Origin: Tubiluchus corallicola
Taxonomy: Eukaryota; Priapulida; Priapulimorpha; Priapulimorphida; Tubiluchidae
Length of the DNA: 64,000 nucleotides
Reading direction: 5' to 3'
Assembly: GCA_030141605.1 (NCBI GenBank)
Contig: JAQGDQ010000466.1
Coordinates: forward strand, 62,001-126,000
Shown: positions 24,428-36,190 of the stretch, in pieces
How the letters are laid out: each line of letters starts with the position of its first letter
How positions within the stretch are numbered: position 1 is the first letter of the stretch
Translations under genes and position numbers: made by a program
Notes under the pieces: generated by a model
Database searches by the model: none
Told to the model about the DNA's origin: nothing
What the model saw: only the letters and a program-made list of their open reading frames with translations

Positions 24428-24600
24428 ATCAACTGCAACAAAAAAACAACAACAACAACTGCAACAATAACACCCACAGCAACACCAACAGCAACAGTGA
24501 CGACGACGACAACAACAACCACCACAACAACAACAACAACTGCCACCATCACCACAACAACAACAACAACTGCCACCACCACCACAACAACAACTAGTCA
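24290..24600 (+). repeat. CAA/CAG/GAC trinucleotide array
   Basis: About 300 bases of CAA with CAG, GAC and CCA interruptions. Every frame on both strands is open, giving homopolymer-like frames, so the predicted proteins are artefacts. Confidence 0.92.
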
Positions 24601-24609
24601 ACAATTTGC

Positions 24610-24907
24610 AAGATTTCAATAATTATTAAATTCCAAACCGAATTACTGAAGAATTCCATCTTCCTTTGTGTGTAGGACGTGATGCCGTAAACTGCATCCT
24701 AGGTGAATATTTCTCAAGATTTCAATTATTGTAATAAGTGATTGTAATTTTTTAAACTTGAATCTGGGAAATAAATCTGATTGATTTACTGCCGCCTAAC
24801 AAAAAGATGAGTGAAATGAACCTGCTGTTATTATAGTTGTTTACAAACATCTTAATGCTGACATTGAATTTAAAAGTAAACAGAATTGACAGACTGGACC
24901 AGTACAA

Positions 24908-24939
<32 letters not shown>

Positions 24940-25215
24940 GCAACAACAATAACGAGAGTGTCAATAGAATGAGGAGTAGCAACAGCGACAAACGAAAGAA
25001 TAATGACGACACAGTCATTGTGAAAAGGATTTATTTAAAAAAGGAAAGCAATGGCAAGCAACTAGTATCAACACTGAAGTTAAAAAAGTTTCTTCAAAGC
25101 TTGGAAAGATGTTAAAATGTTGTTACTTTTGTGCTTTGGTGTTCATTTCAGGGATTATATCATATTCAAGGTTGGTCATTGCCCAGTAGTTCTCACGCAG
25201 CTAAGATTGTTGTGA
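24610..25215 (+). repeat. r4 module with CAA core, copy 2
   Basis: A degenerate r1-like unit (24.61-24.72 kb) leads into the r4 segment, which parallels 16.08-16.60 kb almost base for base, including the CAA tract at 24905-24950. Confidence 0.78.
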
Positions 25216-25219
25216 AATT

Positions 25220-25475
25220 TTCAGAAACTTTCGAATAGCGAGGCTATTATTGTCAGCTTATCACTCGTTATTAAATTCCAGACAAAATTATTTGGGATTA
25301 AAATCCTTCTTGGTGTGCAGGGAGTAACCTGCCACTCAGGTAAACACTTCAAATGGTGAGGCTATTAATGTCAGCTTATCAATCACTGTTATATTCCAGA
25401 CAAAATTATTGGGGATTAAAATTATTCTTTGTGTGCAGGGAGTAACCTTCCTCATAGGTAAACATCAGCTCGAAT
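25220..25475 (+). repeat. r1 118-bp array, two units
   Basis: Units begin near 25230 and 25347, with the same palindromes as at 16.6 kb. The second unit ends in a degenerate CTTCCTCATAGGTAAAC and breaks directly into the r2 array. Confidence 0.85.
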
Positions 25476-25507
25476 TTATTAATAAAAGATTTTAAGTAAA
25501 ATCCAGA

Positions 25508-25805
25508 CAACAACCGCACTTATTTTCTATGCAACAGCACTTATTTACTTATTTTCTATGCAACAGCACTTATTTACTTATTTTCTGCACAACTGCACTT
25601 ATTTGCTGACAACCACAACAACTGCACTTATTTTCTGTGCAAACGCACTTATTTGCTGACAACCACAACAACTGCACTTATTTTCTGTGCAAACGCACTT
25701 ATTTGCTGACAACCACAACAACTGCACTTATTTTCTGTGCAACCACACTTATTTGCTGACAACCACAACAACCGCACTTATTTACTTATTTTCTATGTGA
25801 AAGCA
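25508..25805 (-). repeat. r2 array, inverted orientation
   Basis: About ten units of CAACTGCACTTATTTGCTGA and CAACCGCACTTATTTACTT type, the reverse complement of the 14.67-15.2 kb array. Confidence 0.85.
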
Positions 25806-25855
25806 CTCTGTGAAAACGAAAGTTTTTGTCTGGTAAACGCTTTTGTCTCAATAAG

Positions 25856-26220
25856 GTGTGGTGCAGTGTAGTGGGTGATATGGTGTGGGTGGTGCGATGT
25901 GGGTTGTGTGGTTGTGTGTTGATTCATGTACAATATTCTTTTTGCGGGGTTTAGCTAGTCTATGTATTAATTTTATACGTATATATAAACGACGAGGCTA
26001 CAGCTCCAATGACAGATTCTCGACGATTCTATACTTCAATCGAGAGGTCCGGACCCACAGATCTACCATTGGGGTTCATTTTTCGACTCTGTCCCACCGT
26101 GAGAAACGGGGGGGGGGAGAAAAAACTTCAAAAATGGCCATTTTCGGCCTCTTTTTTCAAATCTTATACCTCTTGTTCCCGGACCCCAAAACGCAAATTT
26201 TGCAGAAAACTGCTCAAACA
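25856..26220 (+). repeat. short TG-rich tract plus r5 module, copy 3
   Basis: A GTGTGGTG run (25856-25922) is followed by GGGGTTTAGCTAGTCTAT, a TA-rich spot, GAGGCTACAGCTCCAATG and, further on, AAAAACTTCAAAAATGGCCATTTTCGG.CT with TATACCTCTT. This is the r5 order of 36.19-36.45 kb. A run of nine G lies at about 26109. Confidence 0.65.
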
Positions 26221-27000
26221 GTCTCTACAAAAACTCAATTTGTGCAGCTGTTTGGGCATGCTGTGATTAAATAAGTACATTTGCAGAAAGAGGACGAAAG
26301 GATCTACAAAATGTTGTTATTAGCAAAAGACAACGTAAAATTTAATGAAAGCAATAAAATTCAAACCAAAATCAGGATTATTCCTACCAAAGATCAGGCA
26401 GAACTAATATGTTTTTATGGCTTTAATAACAACAATGTTGGCGGCAGCGAGGCGTTTGATATTACGACGAAAATTTCTGTCGTCTTCAAACAAACACTTT
26501 AGTAAATTATTCTTTCATATCGAACCATGTTTGCTCAAGCGGTTAAAAGAAGGTTTAAAATTTTTCGTCTAAAAAACCCATACTAGATTTTAGATGTGAT
26601 TGTTATTCCCACATACGTACAAGCATAACGTTCAGTGGAAATAATAAACAGGTCACAGCCCGTGTTTTGGGGCCAAGGTTAAAAACCTAGAGGAACAGAT
26701 TTCTTACTCAGCAGACCAAGATGTAAAAACCTTAGTGCGTTGCGTATTGCTAAATCGTGAATTAATTACATTTAAAAGATTGTACTACTTTCATGTAAAC
26801 GGTTTAAGGTTTCTTTTGGGCTGAAAGTGACATTAAGTATTATTTATGGTGAAATCTAACGGAGCCTGTTATGCCAGAAAACAAAGCAATTTTGACAAAA
26901 ATTTATTGTCTCACCCGTCTTTGTAGTTTAGCTTATGTCAATTTTAGTGGAATGTCCCTGTCTGTTATTAATCTTGTCTGTATTTGCTCAGCTTTATGTG
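26220..27000. other. non-coding stretch
   Basis: An open frame at 26281-26502 has no family signature. Sequence near 26510-26540 (CATATCGA.CCATGTTTGCTCAAG) recurs at 32.75 and 39.68 kb, so part is dispersed repeat. Confidence 0.4.
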
Positions 27001-27245
27001 CTTAACTCTTTCTCAGGTGTGGAACGCAGGCTTTTGAAATTCAAGTGTGTAAATACTCTGCTTTGTTTGCTTAACTCTTTCCCAGGTGTGGAATTGCAGG
27101 CTTTTGAAATTCCAGTGTGTAAATACTCTGCTTTGTTTGCTTAACGCTTTCCCAGGTGTGGAACGCAGGCTTTTGAAATTCAAGTGTGTAAACACTCTGC
27201 TTTTTTTTCTCTTTCACCGGGCGTCTTTTTCTAGACTCCCAGGCT
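26990..27245 (+). repeat. r7 tandem repeat, three units of about 70 bp
   Basis: Units carry TTAACTCTTTCTCAGGTGTG (27002), TTAACTCTTTCCCAGGTGTG (27071) and TTAACGCTTTCCCAGGTGTG (27141), each followed by GGCTTTTGAAATTC and GTGTAAA.ACTCTGCTT. Related single units lie at 22.03 and 33.40-33.47 kb. Confidence 0.85.
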
Positions 27246-27349
27246 AATATATTGACACAAGATATTCCTAACCACCATCACAAGTGAAAATTGTTCTAAG
27301 ATAAACATTTGCGTACGTACCTTGGATTTGTAAACTCTTCCTTTTCACT

Positions 27350-28240
27350 GGGGTAGCAGTTCCTGTCTGATTGATTTGCTCAAGGATCTAATAATATGGA
27401 AAAATATTTTTTGTTCACTATAAGTTTACAGGAAATTACTAATGCATGTTTAAATCAATGGCAGAACTTTAAATGACGTTGAAATAATCTACAATTTTTC
27501 CTTTGCCAAGCATTTTCAATAATATCCAGTAAAAGCAGTTTCACGTGTATCAGTACCTGCAGGTTTAGTAAAGTTTTAATAAATGCCCCAAAATATTTCT
27601 CAATCTTAAGCCATTCAGTTTGTTCAATTCTTTGGCAGGCTATTGTTTGAGTGTTATTTCTTAACTCTTTCCCTGGGGTCATTTCCCAGGTGTTCATGTG
27701 TGGTTAATTTACACAAGAAGCTAAAATGTAGAAAAATATTTTTCTTTACTTCAAAACCACTGAAAGCAATTCATCCTTGCTCAAAATCAATAACAGAACT
27801 TGAATTTTAGAATTTCACATTTAAAGAGTCTCTGTTCAGGTGGCTGAGCACTCAAAGCTTTCTCCGTCTTATTCAAACAGCAATTATTATTACGCAGTCT
27901 CACCCTTTATTATCACAAAGGAAAACCAGTTTTTACCTCTGCGTTTGCTATACAAACACTTTGAAAAGCTTTGAAATCTGAGAATACATTGTAATCCTTT
28001 CAATCTTAACAAAACATCATGTTTCGTGTCTCCCAGAGTGCTATGTTATTTCAAGCGTTAACATCAATAGAAATAATAGAACACACCTGTGCTTTGATAA
28101 CAAAACTTTATACAGTGTGCTCCCAGACGGAGCTGCTTTTGATCTTCTGTCACTTAGTGAGATAATGGAATAAATTTAGTGGTGATGAGAAGAGTAGCTA
28201 GCAATAAAAAGTTACGCACTGCAGGACGGGTGGCAACTCT
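27350..28240. repeat. dispersed repeat r6, copy at 27.5 kb
   Basis: Same block order as the copy at 8 kb: CTCAAG.ATGTAATA-type block, TTAACTCTTTCCCTGG, AACTTGAATTTTAGAATTTCAC, CAGGTGGCTGAGCAC, AACAGCAATTATTATTA, CTTTCAATCTTAACAAAACA. Only one inner 60-bp unit is present here. Confidence 0.75.
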
Positions 28241-29340
28241 TCCAGTTCAGGCAATGCTCACGCAAAATCACTTAATATATTCACATAATCTAAACACAAC
28301 CTTAAGAAAAGTGTCATATAAATCATTCAAGAATTAAATCAGTATTGAAAATCTTTGACTGATGCCTATTGAGTGATATTCATAGAGTACTAAGATAATA
28401 TTGATTCTATTAAATATTGTTTACTTTTCCTTTATTTTCTTTTTAATATATTTTAAGCCCTTCATTATCTCTTGCATGAAAGCAGAATTTTCCTTTCAAG
28501 AAATTTTGATAAAGATAGGCTATACTAAATTAGATCATCATAAATTTGCATTTGAATTTTGTTTTGACATAAAATTTTGTTAAACTATATGCCCTGCAGA
28601 TTTAGATAATCATAACATAAACGTTTTTCATATCTCTGGTCAGTTACTTTGTCTTTATGTACTCCACATGAGTTTTAAATAATTTGGAGTTTTTTGGATT
28701 TTGAAATAATTTCGTTGGATTTTTTGTGCTCTTCAAAGCTTACACGTATTATTGTAAATGTGTTTTCATTTGTTTGCTTATATTGACGTTGATTTTGATT
28801 TATAATGATTTTTTTAATTTGTTTTTTAAGTTTTGCTTGTTAGATGTTCTTAAGTTTGGCACAGTTTTTATTTGATTTTTTTTACAAATAATCTAACATT
28901 CTGTTAAAGATGTAAAAACTGTCAAGCCTGATGATGGCTTTGGCAATTGTTTTAAAAACTGCAATTATATTTACATAGAACAATGATTTTTTTCATAAAC
29001 AACATCTTTTTTTCTTCTGCAATTGTCGTTTTCTAATTGTCAAGCATGAAACAAAGTAATGGCATGTTAGGACCATAATTCTCTGGCAGACTGACTCCAT
29101 CACTTGTTACCGTGCTATTGTTTGATGCCATGCGTGCAGGTGTCGTTGTTTCTCTTGTATGACAGTTTACAAAATGATATCGCAAACTAATTTGAGTGAT
29201 AATTTTTTATCAAACTCGTTTGAACAAATAATCCGATCATATTTGACCACATTAAAACTGACCAACCTTTCATTTGAAGACAAATTGTTTGAAATTCTCC
29301 ATGCAAAAACTGACAAACTGTGGCTTAACAGGCAAAACAT
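28240..29340. other. AT-rich non-coding stretch
   Basis: T-rich throughout. The short open frame at 29159-29347 reads like a soluble helical peptide but has no recognisable family and no support. The LINE relic begins on the right. Confidence 0.35.
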
Positions 29341-30060
29341 TCCTTAAATGATACAGACTGCTTTGCTAACAATATGACTGCAGAAGTTGAGACTGGCATC
29401 AGTTTTGAGTCCTACTTACCGGTCAACTACTGGTAAATAGTGATGTTACAATAATATTTATTGTTGATTATTGTTACACCCCACATAAATGACTTTAAAT
29501 TTGGAGTCAGATTTATTAATTCCATTAGCACAGATGTAGTCCTCTCCTATATGTTTTGTAAGTTCCGTTGAGTTTGTGCTAGCTGTTGCATAGAGCTCAA
29601 GCTATTGGCAAGTTTTATGACATCAACAAATTTCAATAGCATAATTCTTGGTTTAGGTCATCAAGAAATCAGCTGCAACAGTGGCCAAAAAACACTTCAA
29701 TGAGGAACTCCAGACAAAACTGGTGCATGCGATGTTTTAATGCATTGGACCTCAAAGTCCTGGAGAAATTTTCAGCCCATAGTCTAATTGGCTTCTTTTC
29801 AGATATTTCTGCACATATTTCTTTAAAAGTACAGGTTGCCCTGATTAAAATAAATGAGTGCATATTATGTTCTTTCCCTATGTTTCGTACATTGCTTCTA
29901 TGTAATTTGAATAAATTTGAGTCAACTGGTCATCAGGGTTGTTGTCCTTTTGTCTTGGTCTGAGTGCGTTGTCCATTGCAAAATTTTCAAGATTGAATTA
30001 GGACATTGTAGCATAATCACATCTTTGTCTTCTTTGTGAATGATTTATCATAACAGCCCA
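29340..30060 (-). mobile_element. LINE reverse-transcriptase relic (jockey/CR1 type)
   Basis: One minus-strand frame, from about 29960 down to 29460, follows the palm region of a non-LTR reverse transcriptase with many stops. In order: LIYFNQGNLYF where intact elements have a YLDFSKAFD block; HAPVLSGVPH-stop-SVFWPLL where the SGVPQGSVLGPLL motif belongs; then FVDVIKLANSLSS where the FADD catalytic block belongs. Both catalytic aspartates of the FADD box are spoiled (FVDV), and at least six stops interrupt the frame. From 29960 to 30060 similarity continues faintly in a neighbouring frame. It is an old, dead copy. Confidence 0.72.
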
Positions 30061-30420
30061 CTGTAGTCAAATCACTGAGCATTCTAGTTTGCCGATTTTG
30101 GGCTAGATTTGATTCACAGATTAGAAACTCATCTAAAGTGACTCCTTTCCATGAAGATCCTTTCCAACACACTGGAAGTTCGCTAAGTATGGGTCGACGT
30201 CCCTTAATCTTATGCAGTGATCCTCACCAAGTAGCACCGCGAGCCACGTTTGCATACTTACAATACTTGCTATGAGTAATTAGGAGTAAACAACAACGTA
30301 GTAAATGAAACCAATAATGAATAAATTTGTTGAACGATAACGCAAAAAATAGAAACAATTTGTACAATATACATAAACTTTATCTCTAAAGAACAATGTT
30401 GTTTGTCATCATGTTATAAA
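30060..30420. other. unassigned stretch between LINE relic and r8
   Basis: It may hold more decayed LINE, but I cannot match it to a motif. Confidence 0.3.
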
Positions 30421-30429
30421 AACAAAAAG

Positions 30430-30890
30430 ATTTGAACGCTAAACCAAGTAGAGTAGAGCTGAAACCTGGCCTGTGCACGTTTAAACAGTCAAAATATGTC
30501 TATTCAGCAATACCAAGTCTTGCGTACTATAATGCGCAAATATCCACGGTCATAGAGTAGCTTATTTCCTAATGTTTCTCATTCCAAACGAATTCACACA
30601 CACTGTACTCAAAACCAATTAATAATTGAACTTCACTGAAGACTTTATATTAAGCACCTGTTACACTATTAACAAGTTTTGCAATAATGCACAGTAAATG
30701 ATCTGAATGAATAATCTGGCCACTAGTCAGTCATGCATATGAAAGTGATAGCAGTTGTTCCGTATGGCGCGCATGACATTAACTGCAGCTTCTGTTTAAA
30801 TCCGACACAAACTTTCGCGCACTAGAAATTTGCTGTAGAAAATGTTCACAAACTTTCATTGAACATCCATTGAAGTTCTTTTAACAAAGT
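30430..30890. repeat. dispersed repeat r8, copy 1
   Basis: Block order GCTA..CCAAGTA, ATAATGCGCAAAT, GCACAGTAAATGAT, then GAAAGTGATAG and CACTAGAAATTT is shared with 62.31-62.72 kb. A weaker inverted match lies at 40.38-40.46 kb. It ends right at the candidate LTR, so it could be part of the same element. Confidence 0.45.
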
Positions 30891-30893
30891 CTA

Positions 30894-31077
30894 TGTAACG
30901 TTATCGATATAGTAGCCTGGTACAATATAGTTCCCAGTGTTATATGTGTGAACAGGCTTGCAATTATTATTACGCACTTGGATTCGAGCTGTGTGGACGT
31001 AATTTGTGTCTTCTGATTTAAGTTCATTAAACTCTTTGATTACATATAAATACTGTGTTCTAGTATATAATATTACA
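30894..31077 (+). repeat. candidate gypsy 5' LTR
   Basis: The segment starts TGTAACG and ends ATATTACA, giving a 5-base inverted end TGTAA/TTACA. It is followed at once by a primer-site-like TGGTGGCAGCCAGTGG, and a gag frame begins about 370 bases downstream. No second LTR is visible, so the left boundary is inferred only from the TG...CA rule. Confidence 0.5.
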
Positions 31078-31093
31078 TGGTGGCAGCCAGTGG
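31078..31093 (+). promoter_or_regulatory. candidate tRNA primer-binding site
   Basis: TGGTGGCAGCCAGTGG directly abuts the TTACA end of the candidate LTR. TGG at this position is the rule for sites matching the CCA end of a tRNA. Which tRNA it would be is not determined. Confidence 0.45.
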
Positions 31094-31445
31094 AAACGGA
31101 CTTACACTGTCAAACACCAGGAAGCTGTGAAAAATACCAGTTTCAAGGAAGTTTAATATCAGAAAGGCATAGTAGCTGTAAACGCACGGCGCCATGTTGC
31201 CACGTTCCCGCTCATCATTAAAGTAGTGCGAAAGCCCCGACGGTCAGATCCGTGCGCAAAAAACAATTGGATTCCGTTACAGCAAAAAACTTGAAGTCTT
31301 AATATAGCAAGTGAGGGCACGTCGGTGAGTAAAGCAGCAGGCTTTTATGTACAGTTCTACAGTGTGCGACGCAATAGCTTACTACGAACTGTGTTGTCTG
31401 TGCAATAACTTTAAACGCTACGTATAATTAGTTCAACGAAACTCA

Positions 31446-32275
31446 GTGCCAAGAAATATGGGAGATTTATCGGGAATAAATCCACCTTGTATGGACTGGG
31501 GTTGTCGTGATTTACCGTCGAGTTTTAAAGCGTTTGAGCAATATTGCAGACTGATTTTTCAAGGCCCGCTAGCAACTAAAACTGACGCACAAAAAGCCAC
31601 GTATATTTTGCTGTGGATAGGCCAAGACGGCCTAAAAATCTTCAACTCATGGGGTCTGAACGACGATGATAGGGCGAATCCAGACATAATTTTAAACAGA
31701 TTTCGGAAACACTGAGCCCAAATCGAACTTTCGTCTGGCGAGATATAATCTGCAGAAATTTAAACAGACGGAACGCGAGTCTGTAGATGACTTTATGGCG
31801 TGCTGCAAACTGCAGGCGCAGAAGTCTAAATTCAGTATCGCCGAGATGGAAGAACGACTGATCGAAATTTTAATTGTCAGTCGCGACGCAGCCTATAATG
31901 AGACGACAAAAAGTTGCGGCAAATGTGGTCTCAAGCATGACAGAAAATGCCCAGCACGGGGCAGTCGCTGCCATAAATACAATGGCATGAATCACTGGAA
32001 AAATATGTGCAGAACTGATTTGTCCAATAGACAAAGTGGCGACGCGAATAAGAAGCAGATGAGAAAACCAAGACGTCGAAGTCGAGGTAGAAGCTGCAGG
32101 CGTTCATTTCGCAGCCTAGAGATATACAACGTTCAGTTGAGAACAATGCAGTGCAATTTAATGATGAATCAGATGAACTAACTTTTCAAAGTGTTCAGTC
32201 AGACAATGCACACATCAAAATTTCTAACTTTGGTAGATTCATGAAATGAAAATTAATGACAACGGAACCTGATTC
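31446..32275 (+). pseudogene. gypsy gag with start of protease, 3'-truncated
   Basis: The first part (31446-31712) reads from MPRNMGDLSG through ...KATYILLWIGQDGLKIFNSW, a capsid-like start of a Gag of the K02A2.6 gypsy type. After a stop or frameshift at 31713 the next frame continues PKSNFRLARYNLQKFKQ and, from 31795, FMACCKLQAQKSKFSI. A zinc knuckle follows (SCGKCGLKHDRKCPA then GSRCHKYNGMNHWKNMC); the second cysteine of the CHKC pair is Tyr. A basic stretch follows. At about 32245 a frame reads MKINDNGT, where a protease domain would begin, and then the similarity ends. The copy has lost protease, RT and integrase. It is a different family from the element at 57 kb. Confidence 0.75.
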
Positions 32276-32279
32276 TTAA

Positions 32280-33060
32280 ATAAATTTGTATTTTCTTGAT
32301 ACACTGGCAAATCTAATTTTGAGTGGTGGTGGTACAAACTGCAAAAGTAGTATTGTATTTTCATTTAATTCGCAGATAATTGTTTTATCTGCACCAATCT
32401 GTTCTTCAGTCAAAACTAGAATTTTTTTTGCCTGGGGTACATTTTTGCTACAGGATTTTGTGGCACAGTGTCTGCAACACAAAATGTTCTCTCGGTGATC
32501 TAAATTATTCACGATTTCTGTCAAAGTATCGTACACTTAAATATGGCTAAGACATAATTTATTCGCAGCATCCATTAATAACAACAGGACAATTTAAAAT
32601 CATCTAAAGCAATGTAAAAGCAGTTGTATTCATAGAGTGGAGAAAAATCATCCGTTGTCACGGAGTTTTATTAATAACAGAGTTGGCGCCAGAGAGGGAC
32701 AATTTCTGTCTTCAGCAAACAAATCACTTTACAGGTTTACCCTTTTCGTGTCGAGCCATGTTTGCTCTTGTGCTTGAACAATTAAAATTGTCTGTGTCTT
32801 GTTTAAACACCTATTATTATAACGCAGCTTAGTCTTTATTATGATGGTAAAAGAATCTGGTTTTTCCCTCTTTGTTTTCAATGCAAACACTTTACAATGC
32901 TTTCAAAGCTAAAAACTCAAACTCACTTATTGTGCTTATAATCCTTTTAGTCTTATCAAAACATCGTATTTCCCAGGTGGTTTTATTATTACAAGCTTTA
33001 CTTCAAAGAGAAAAAATAATGGCATGTTTGACAGTATGATTGATCACAGACTTTGATTTG
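32280..33060. repeat. unassigned DNA and r6 fragment
   Basis: 32.28-32.64 kb shows nothing. 32.65-32.74 kb matches 4.03-4.11 kb inverted and, more weakly, 39.59-39.66 kb. 32.75-33.05 kb follows 39.68-39.96 kb (CATGTTTGCTC, then CC..TTATTAT, then CAAACACTTT-type block, then ATC.TATTTCCCAGG) and is an r6 relative. Confidence 0.55.
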
Positions 33061-33550
33061 CAAGGTTAAGCAAAAATGAAACTGGTCAGCAACTGGATTT
33101 CTGACTTTTGCTCTCAGTGAATTGGGATGCAGAAAACCACATTGTGTTGCATCTCTTTGTGCAAGATTAGTGATCGCGAATCAGTTACGTAGTTTAAAGT
33201 TTCTCATAAACAGTAAGTGATATTAAACGTGAGTTAAGGTGAAATCTAATGTGAGAGGGAGGCTGTTATACCAGAAAGTGATGGAATAATGAGAAATGTT
33301 TCTACTTCACACTCCTTTGTAGAAAAGCTTACGTCAATTTTCCTGGAATGTCCTACACTGTTAACAGTCTTGTCTGCATTTGTTCAGCTTTCCTCTTTCC
33401 CAGGTGTGGAATGCGGGCTTTTGAAATTCAAGACCCATGTAATCACTCTGCTATATTTACTTAACTCTTTCCCAGGCGTCTTTATCTTAGTTCCCAGTCT
33501 AATGTATTGACACAAGATCTACGGTTAAATTCAGCATTTTTCACATCTTC
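33060..33550. repeat. degenerate r7 pair in non-coding DNA
   Basis: CTTTCCCAGGTGTGGAATG at 33396 and TTAACTCTTTCCCAGGCGTC at 33461, with the same GGCTTTTGAAATTCAAG between them as at 27 kb. Confidence 0.6.
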
Positions 33551-33559
33551 AGCACGAAG

Positions 33560-34660
33560 GAGGAAAACTTGTTTTAAATAAACATTGCGGCATCTTTCAA
33601 AGCTCTTTGTGTTGAATGATTTTGAAGGAACGCTAATGTTTACACAGTCAGATGTTTCTTCTGAAACTTGAGCTTTATTGTAAATACAAGACAACTTTTC
33701 TGAAATCATGACACACTAACAACGTAATTACATGACGAAGTAAAGGCATCAGAAAATTGAGATGCTTGTGATATGGGCTGAGTTGAAGCTGCCTCATTAA
33801 CAAAGGTAATCCCTGAAGATGAGCCACTGAACTGCCAGAGGTGTCTCAGTCATGTTCGTGTGTGAAACATCCTCTCTTTGAGGCATAAACAACCAGGATC
33901 AGCAGCAGAGCAAATGAAACCGTCACAATGAGTATCCAAGTCTCACCAATCGTGCAAGGCATGAATCCGCCTGCAATTTTTTTATAAAAATGTGTTTAAT
34001 AGTATTACAGCTTTATAGACTTCTATAATCTTTATGCAGACATCAGTTTTGTATGTTTACATCATTATAATATAATCGTTAAAAGCAATAATTAGTAGCA
34101 GTAATTAGTAGAAATGATCAATGAGACAATAGCTGTGCCAAAAATGTTTCTAAAATATAAAACATTTGAAAAATCGCAACACGTAACTGTGTAAACGGTT
34201 TATCGTGGGAGATTCAAGGTTGGTCGTTATGCACAATTTCTCACGCTGCCAAAATTGTTGTAAAATCTGTTGAATCAACTTAAAAAGAGAGATTATTTAG
34301 CTTTTGTTTGATCGCAGACATATTTGAGTTACGGATCAAAATCCTCCTTTGTGTGTTGAGGACGCAGCAGCATAAACTGCATCTCAGCTTAATACTTCAC
34401 AAAATTTCAATTGTTGAAGATTAAAGCCTTTGTTTGCTTTGCGTGACTCGCTTCTCGGGTAAATACTTCTAGAGATTTCACTTATTAAATTCCAACCTGT
34501 GTTACTGATGATTAAAATCTTACTTTGGGTGTAGAATATTTACAGATTAGATTAATTTCACAAGAAGTTTAATCTTCCAGAGAGTCCGTTTATACAGCGC
34601 ATTTGTTCAAATTTCTGATGAGACTCTTAGGTAACATTTACTTTATGAACAAATTAAGAT
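33560..34660 (+). repeat. r3 module, copy 3 (long)
   Basis: Collinear with 23.10-24.19 kb, from GGAGGAAAACTTGTTTTAAAT to ACATTTACTTTATGAACAAA. Differences are mostly single bases and small indels. No open frame is conserved between the copies. Confidence 0.82.
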
Positions 34661-35160
34661 TTAAACAACAAAGCTGCATTAGTCAAGCCGGTTAAAGTGC
34701 AACAAAACTATTAAAATAACATAATTGTAGAAATAAAATGTAAAGAAACTTGATGAATAAAGGCTTGTCTAGAGTTTCTCCCGTGCTGGAGATGCTGAGC
34801 TACGTAACATGTTTACAGTATTGTTTAGTTTTCGGTCCCTCCACAATCTGCTCATAGGTGAATGGACGGCTTGTCACAATAGATAACGGGCGTCTTGGCC
34901 ATTTCATGTCAATTGTGCCACATTGTGTCTTCCTAGAGAATTTCTTTTTGTCTTTGACGCCACTTTAGTTTTTAACCAGTTTTTATAATTCGTCTTTTAT
35001 GATGCAACATTTTATCATTGAAAAGTTTCTAAACAAAATCGTAATTTTTCTAACAAATTTTGTTTGTCTTGTTTCTTAAGAACTTTTTCAGTTTGTTTAA
35101 GTGCTTATAAAGTATTTGAACCGCGAGCTACAGACAAAGCACACGTCCTAGTTACAAAGA
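34660..35160. other. unassigned stretch between r3 and r4
   Basis: At the matching place in the 23-kb copy there is the CAA array instead. Nothing recognisable here. Confidence 0.35.
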
Positions 35161-35600
35161 GTTACCTGAAATAAGTGATTCTAGTTTCTAATAATTTATG
35201 TCTGAGAAATAAACCTGATTGCTTTGTAGCCGCCTAACAAAGAGATGCGTGAAATTTTATAATAAGCTGCTGTGATTATAGTTGTCTGCAAACATCTCAA
35301 AGCTGACATTGAATACTAAAATAAACAGAGCTGTCAGACAGCTTCCTTTTCTGGGATTAAATTAAGAACTGATTACTCAAAATTCCATGAGAAAAGATTT
35401 AGCTGTTCGCTAGAATTCTCTTAGTTTTGCTTTGTCTACATTTTAAAAAGATATGTAGAGTAGTACTATAAAAGCATTGAATCCTTATAATCAAGAACAA
35501 TTTTTGGTGGTGGTGGAGGTAGAGTGTCATCATTAAACTATCAGCAGCAGGAGCAGCAACAGCAGCACAACAGCAACAGGGAGAGTACAGCAGAGCTGCA
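35160..35600 (+). repeat. r4 module, copy 3 (short) with GCA-rich spot
   Basis: 35160-35340 follows the r4 start: AGTGATT, CTGAGAAATAAACCTGATTG, GCCGCCTAACAAAGAGATG, ATTATAGTTGT, CTGACATTGAATA, AAACAGAGCTG.CAGA. The CAA tract is replaced by a short CAGCAG/CAGCAA run at 35541-35580. r1 and r2 are missing from this copy. Confidence 0.65.
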
Positions 35601-35779
35601 AATGTTTGTTTTGCTGGCTTGTCCAATTTATAGTGTTAAATTCCTTTTCAACATAATTATAACATAACACCACCAAAGCTATTCTGATCACTGTCTTTTC
35701 TGGCTGCTATTTCACAATCAGCAATTTTTAAAGATGTGACACTGTGCCTGGTATCTAGCCAAGTTTCTGATAAACCTAC

Positions 35780-36190
35780 GAACTGTTGGTGTTGTAGGTG
35801 TCGTCATCGTTGTCGTCATCATCATCATCGTTTTCAGCATCATGATCACAATGATCACCGTAAGAAGTGGTGGGAGTGCTGTGAATAGTGTGCTGTAGGT
35901 GTAGTGCTGTGGCTGGTGTGGTGGGGTGGGATGGCAGTGTTGTGGTGCGTGTGGTGTAGTTTGGGCTGGTTTTTTGTGGTGTGGGTGATGTGGTGTGGAT
36001 AATGTGGTGCGTGGTAAGGTGGGGTGGTGTGCTATAATGTGGATGGTGTGGTGTTGTGTTATGATGTGGGTCGTGTGCTGTGAGTGGAATGGTTGGTTGG
36101 TGTGGTGTGGTGTGGCTGGTGTTTTGTGAGTGGGGTGGTGGGTGGTTTTGTGGCGTATGGGTCATGGTGTGGGTTGTTGTTGAGAGTTTA
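35780..36190 (+). repeat. TG-rich tract, with CATCAT run at its left
   Basis: About 300 bases of degenerate GTGTGGTG, comparable with 11.76-12.21 kb, preceded by a CGTCATCATCATCATCG run. The minus-strand His/Thr/Pro frame is composition. Confidence 0.85.

Noticed and set aside
24220-24622. Poly-Val, poly-Cys and poly-Asn/Thr open frames on both strands
   Set aside because: Produced by the CAA/CAG trinucleotide array; no start context and no flanking domain.
26281-26502. 73-codon plus-strand frame with mixed composition
   Set aside because: No domain and no homologous frame in other copies of the neighbouring repeat; length is within chance.
29159-29347. 62-codon plus-strand frame that looks protein-like
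   Set aside because: No family recognised, no splice or start support, and it lies in T-rich DNA beside a LINE relic.
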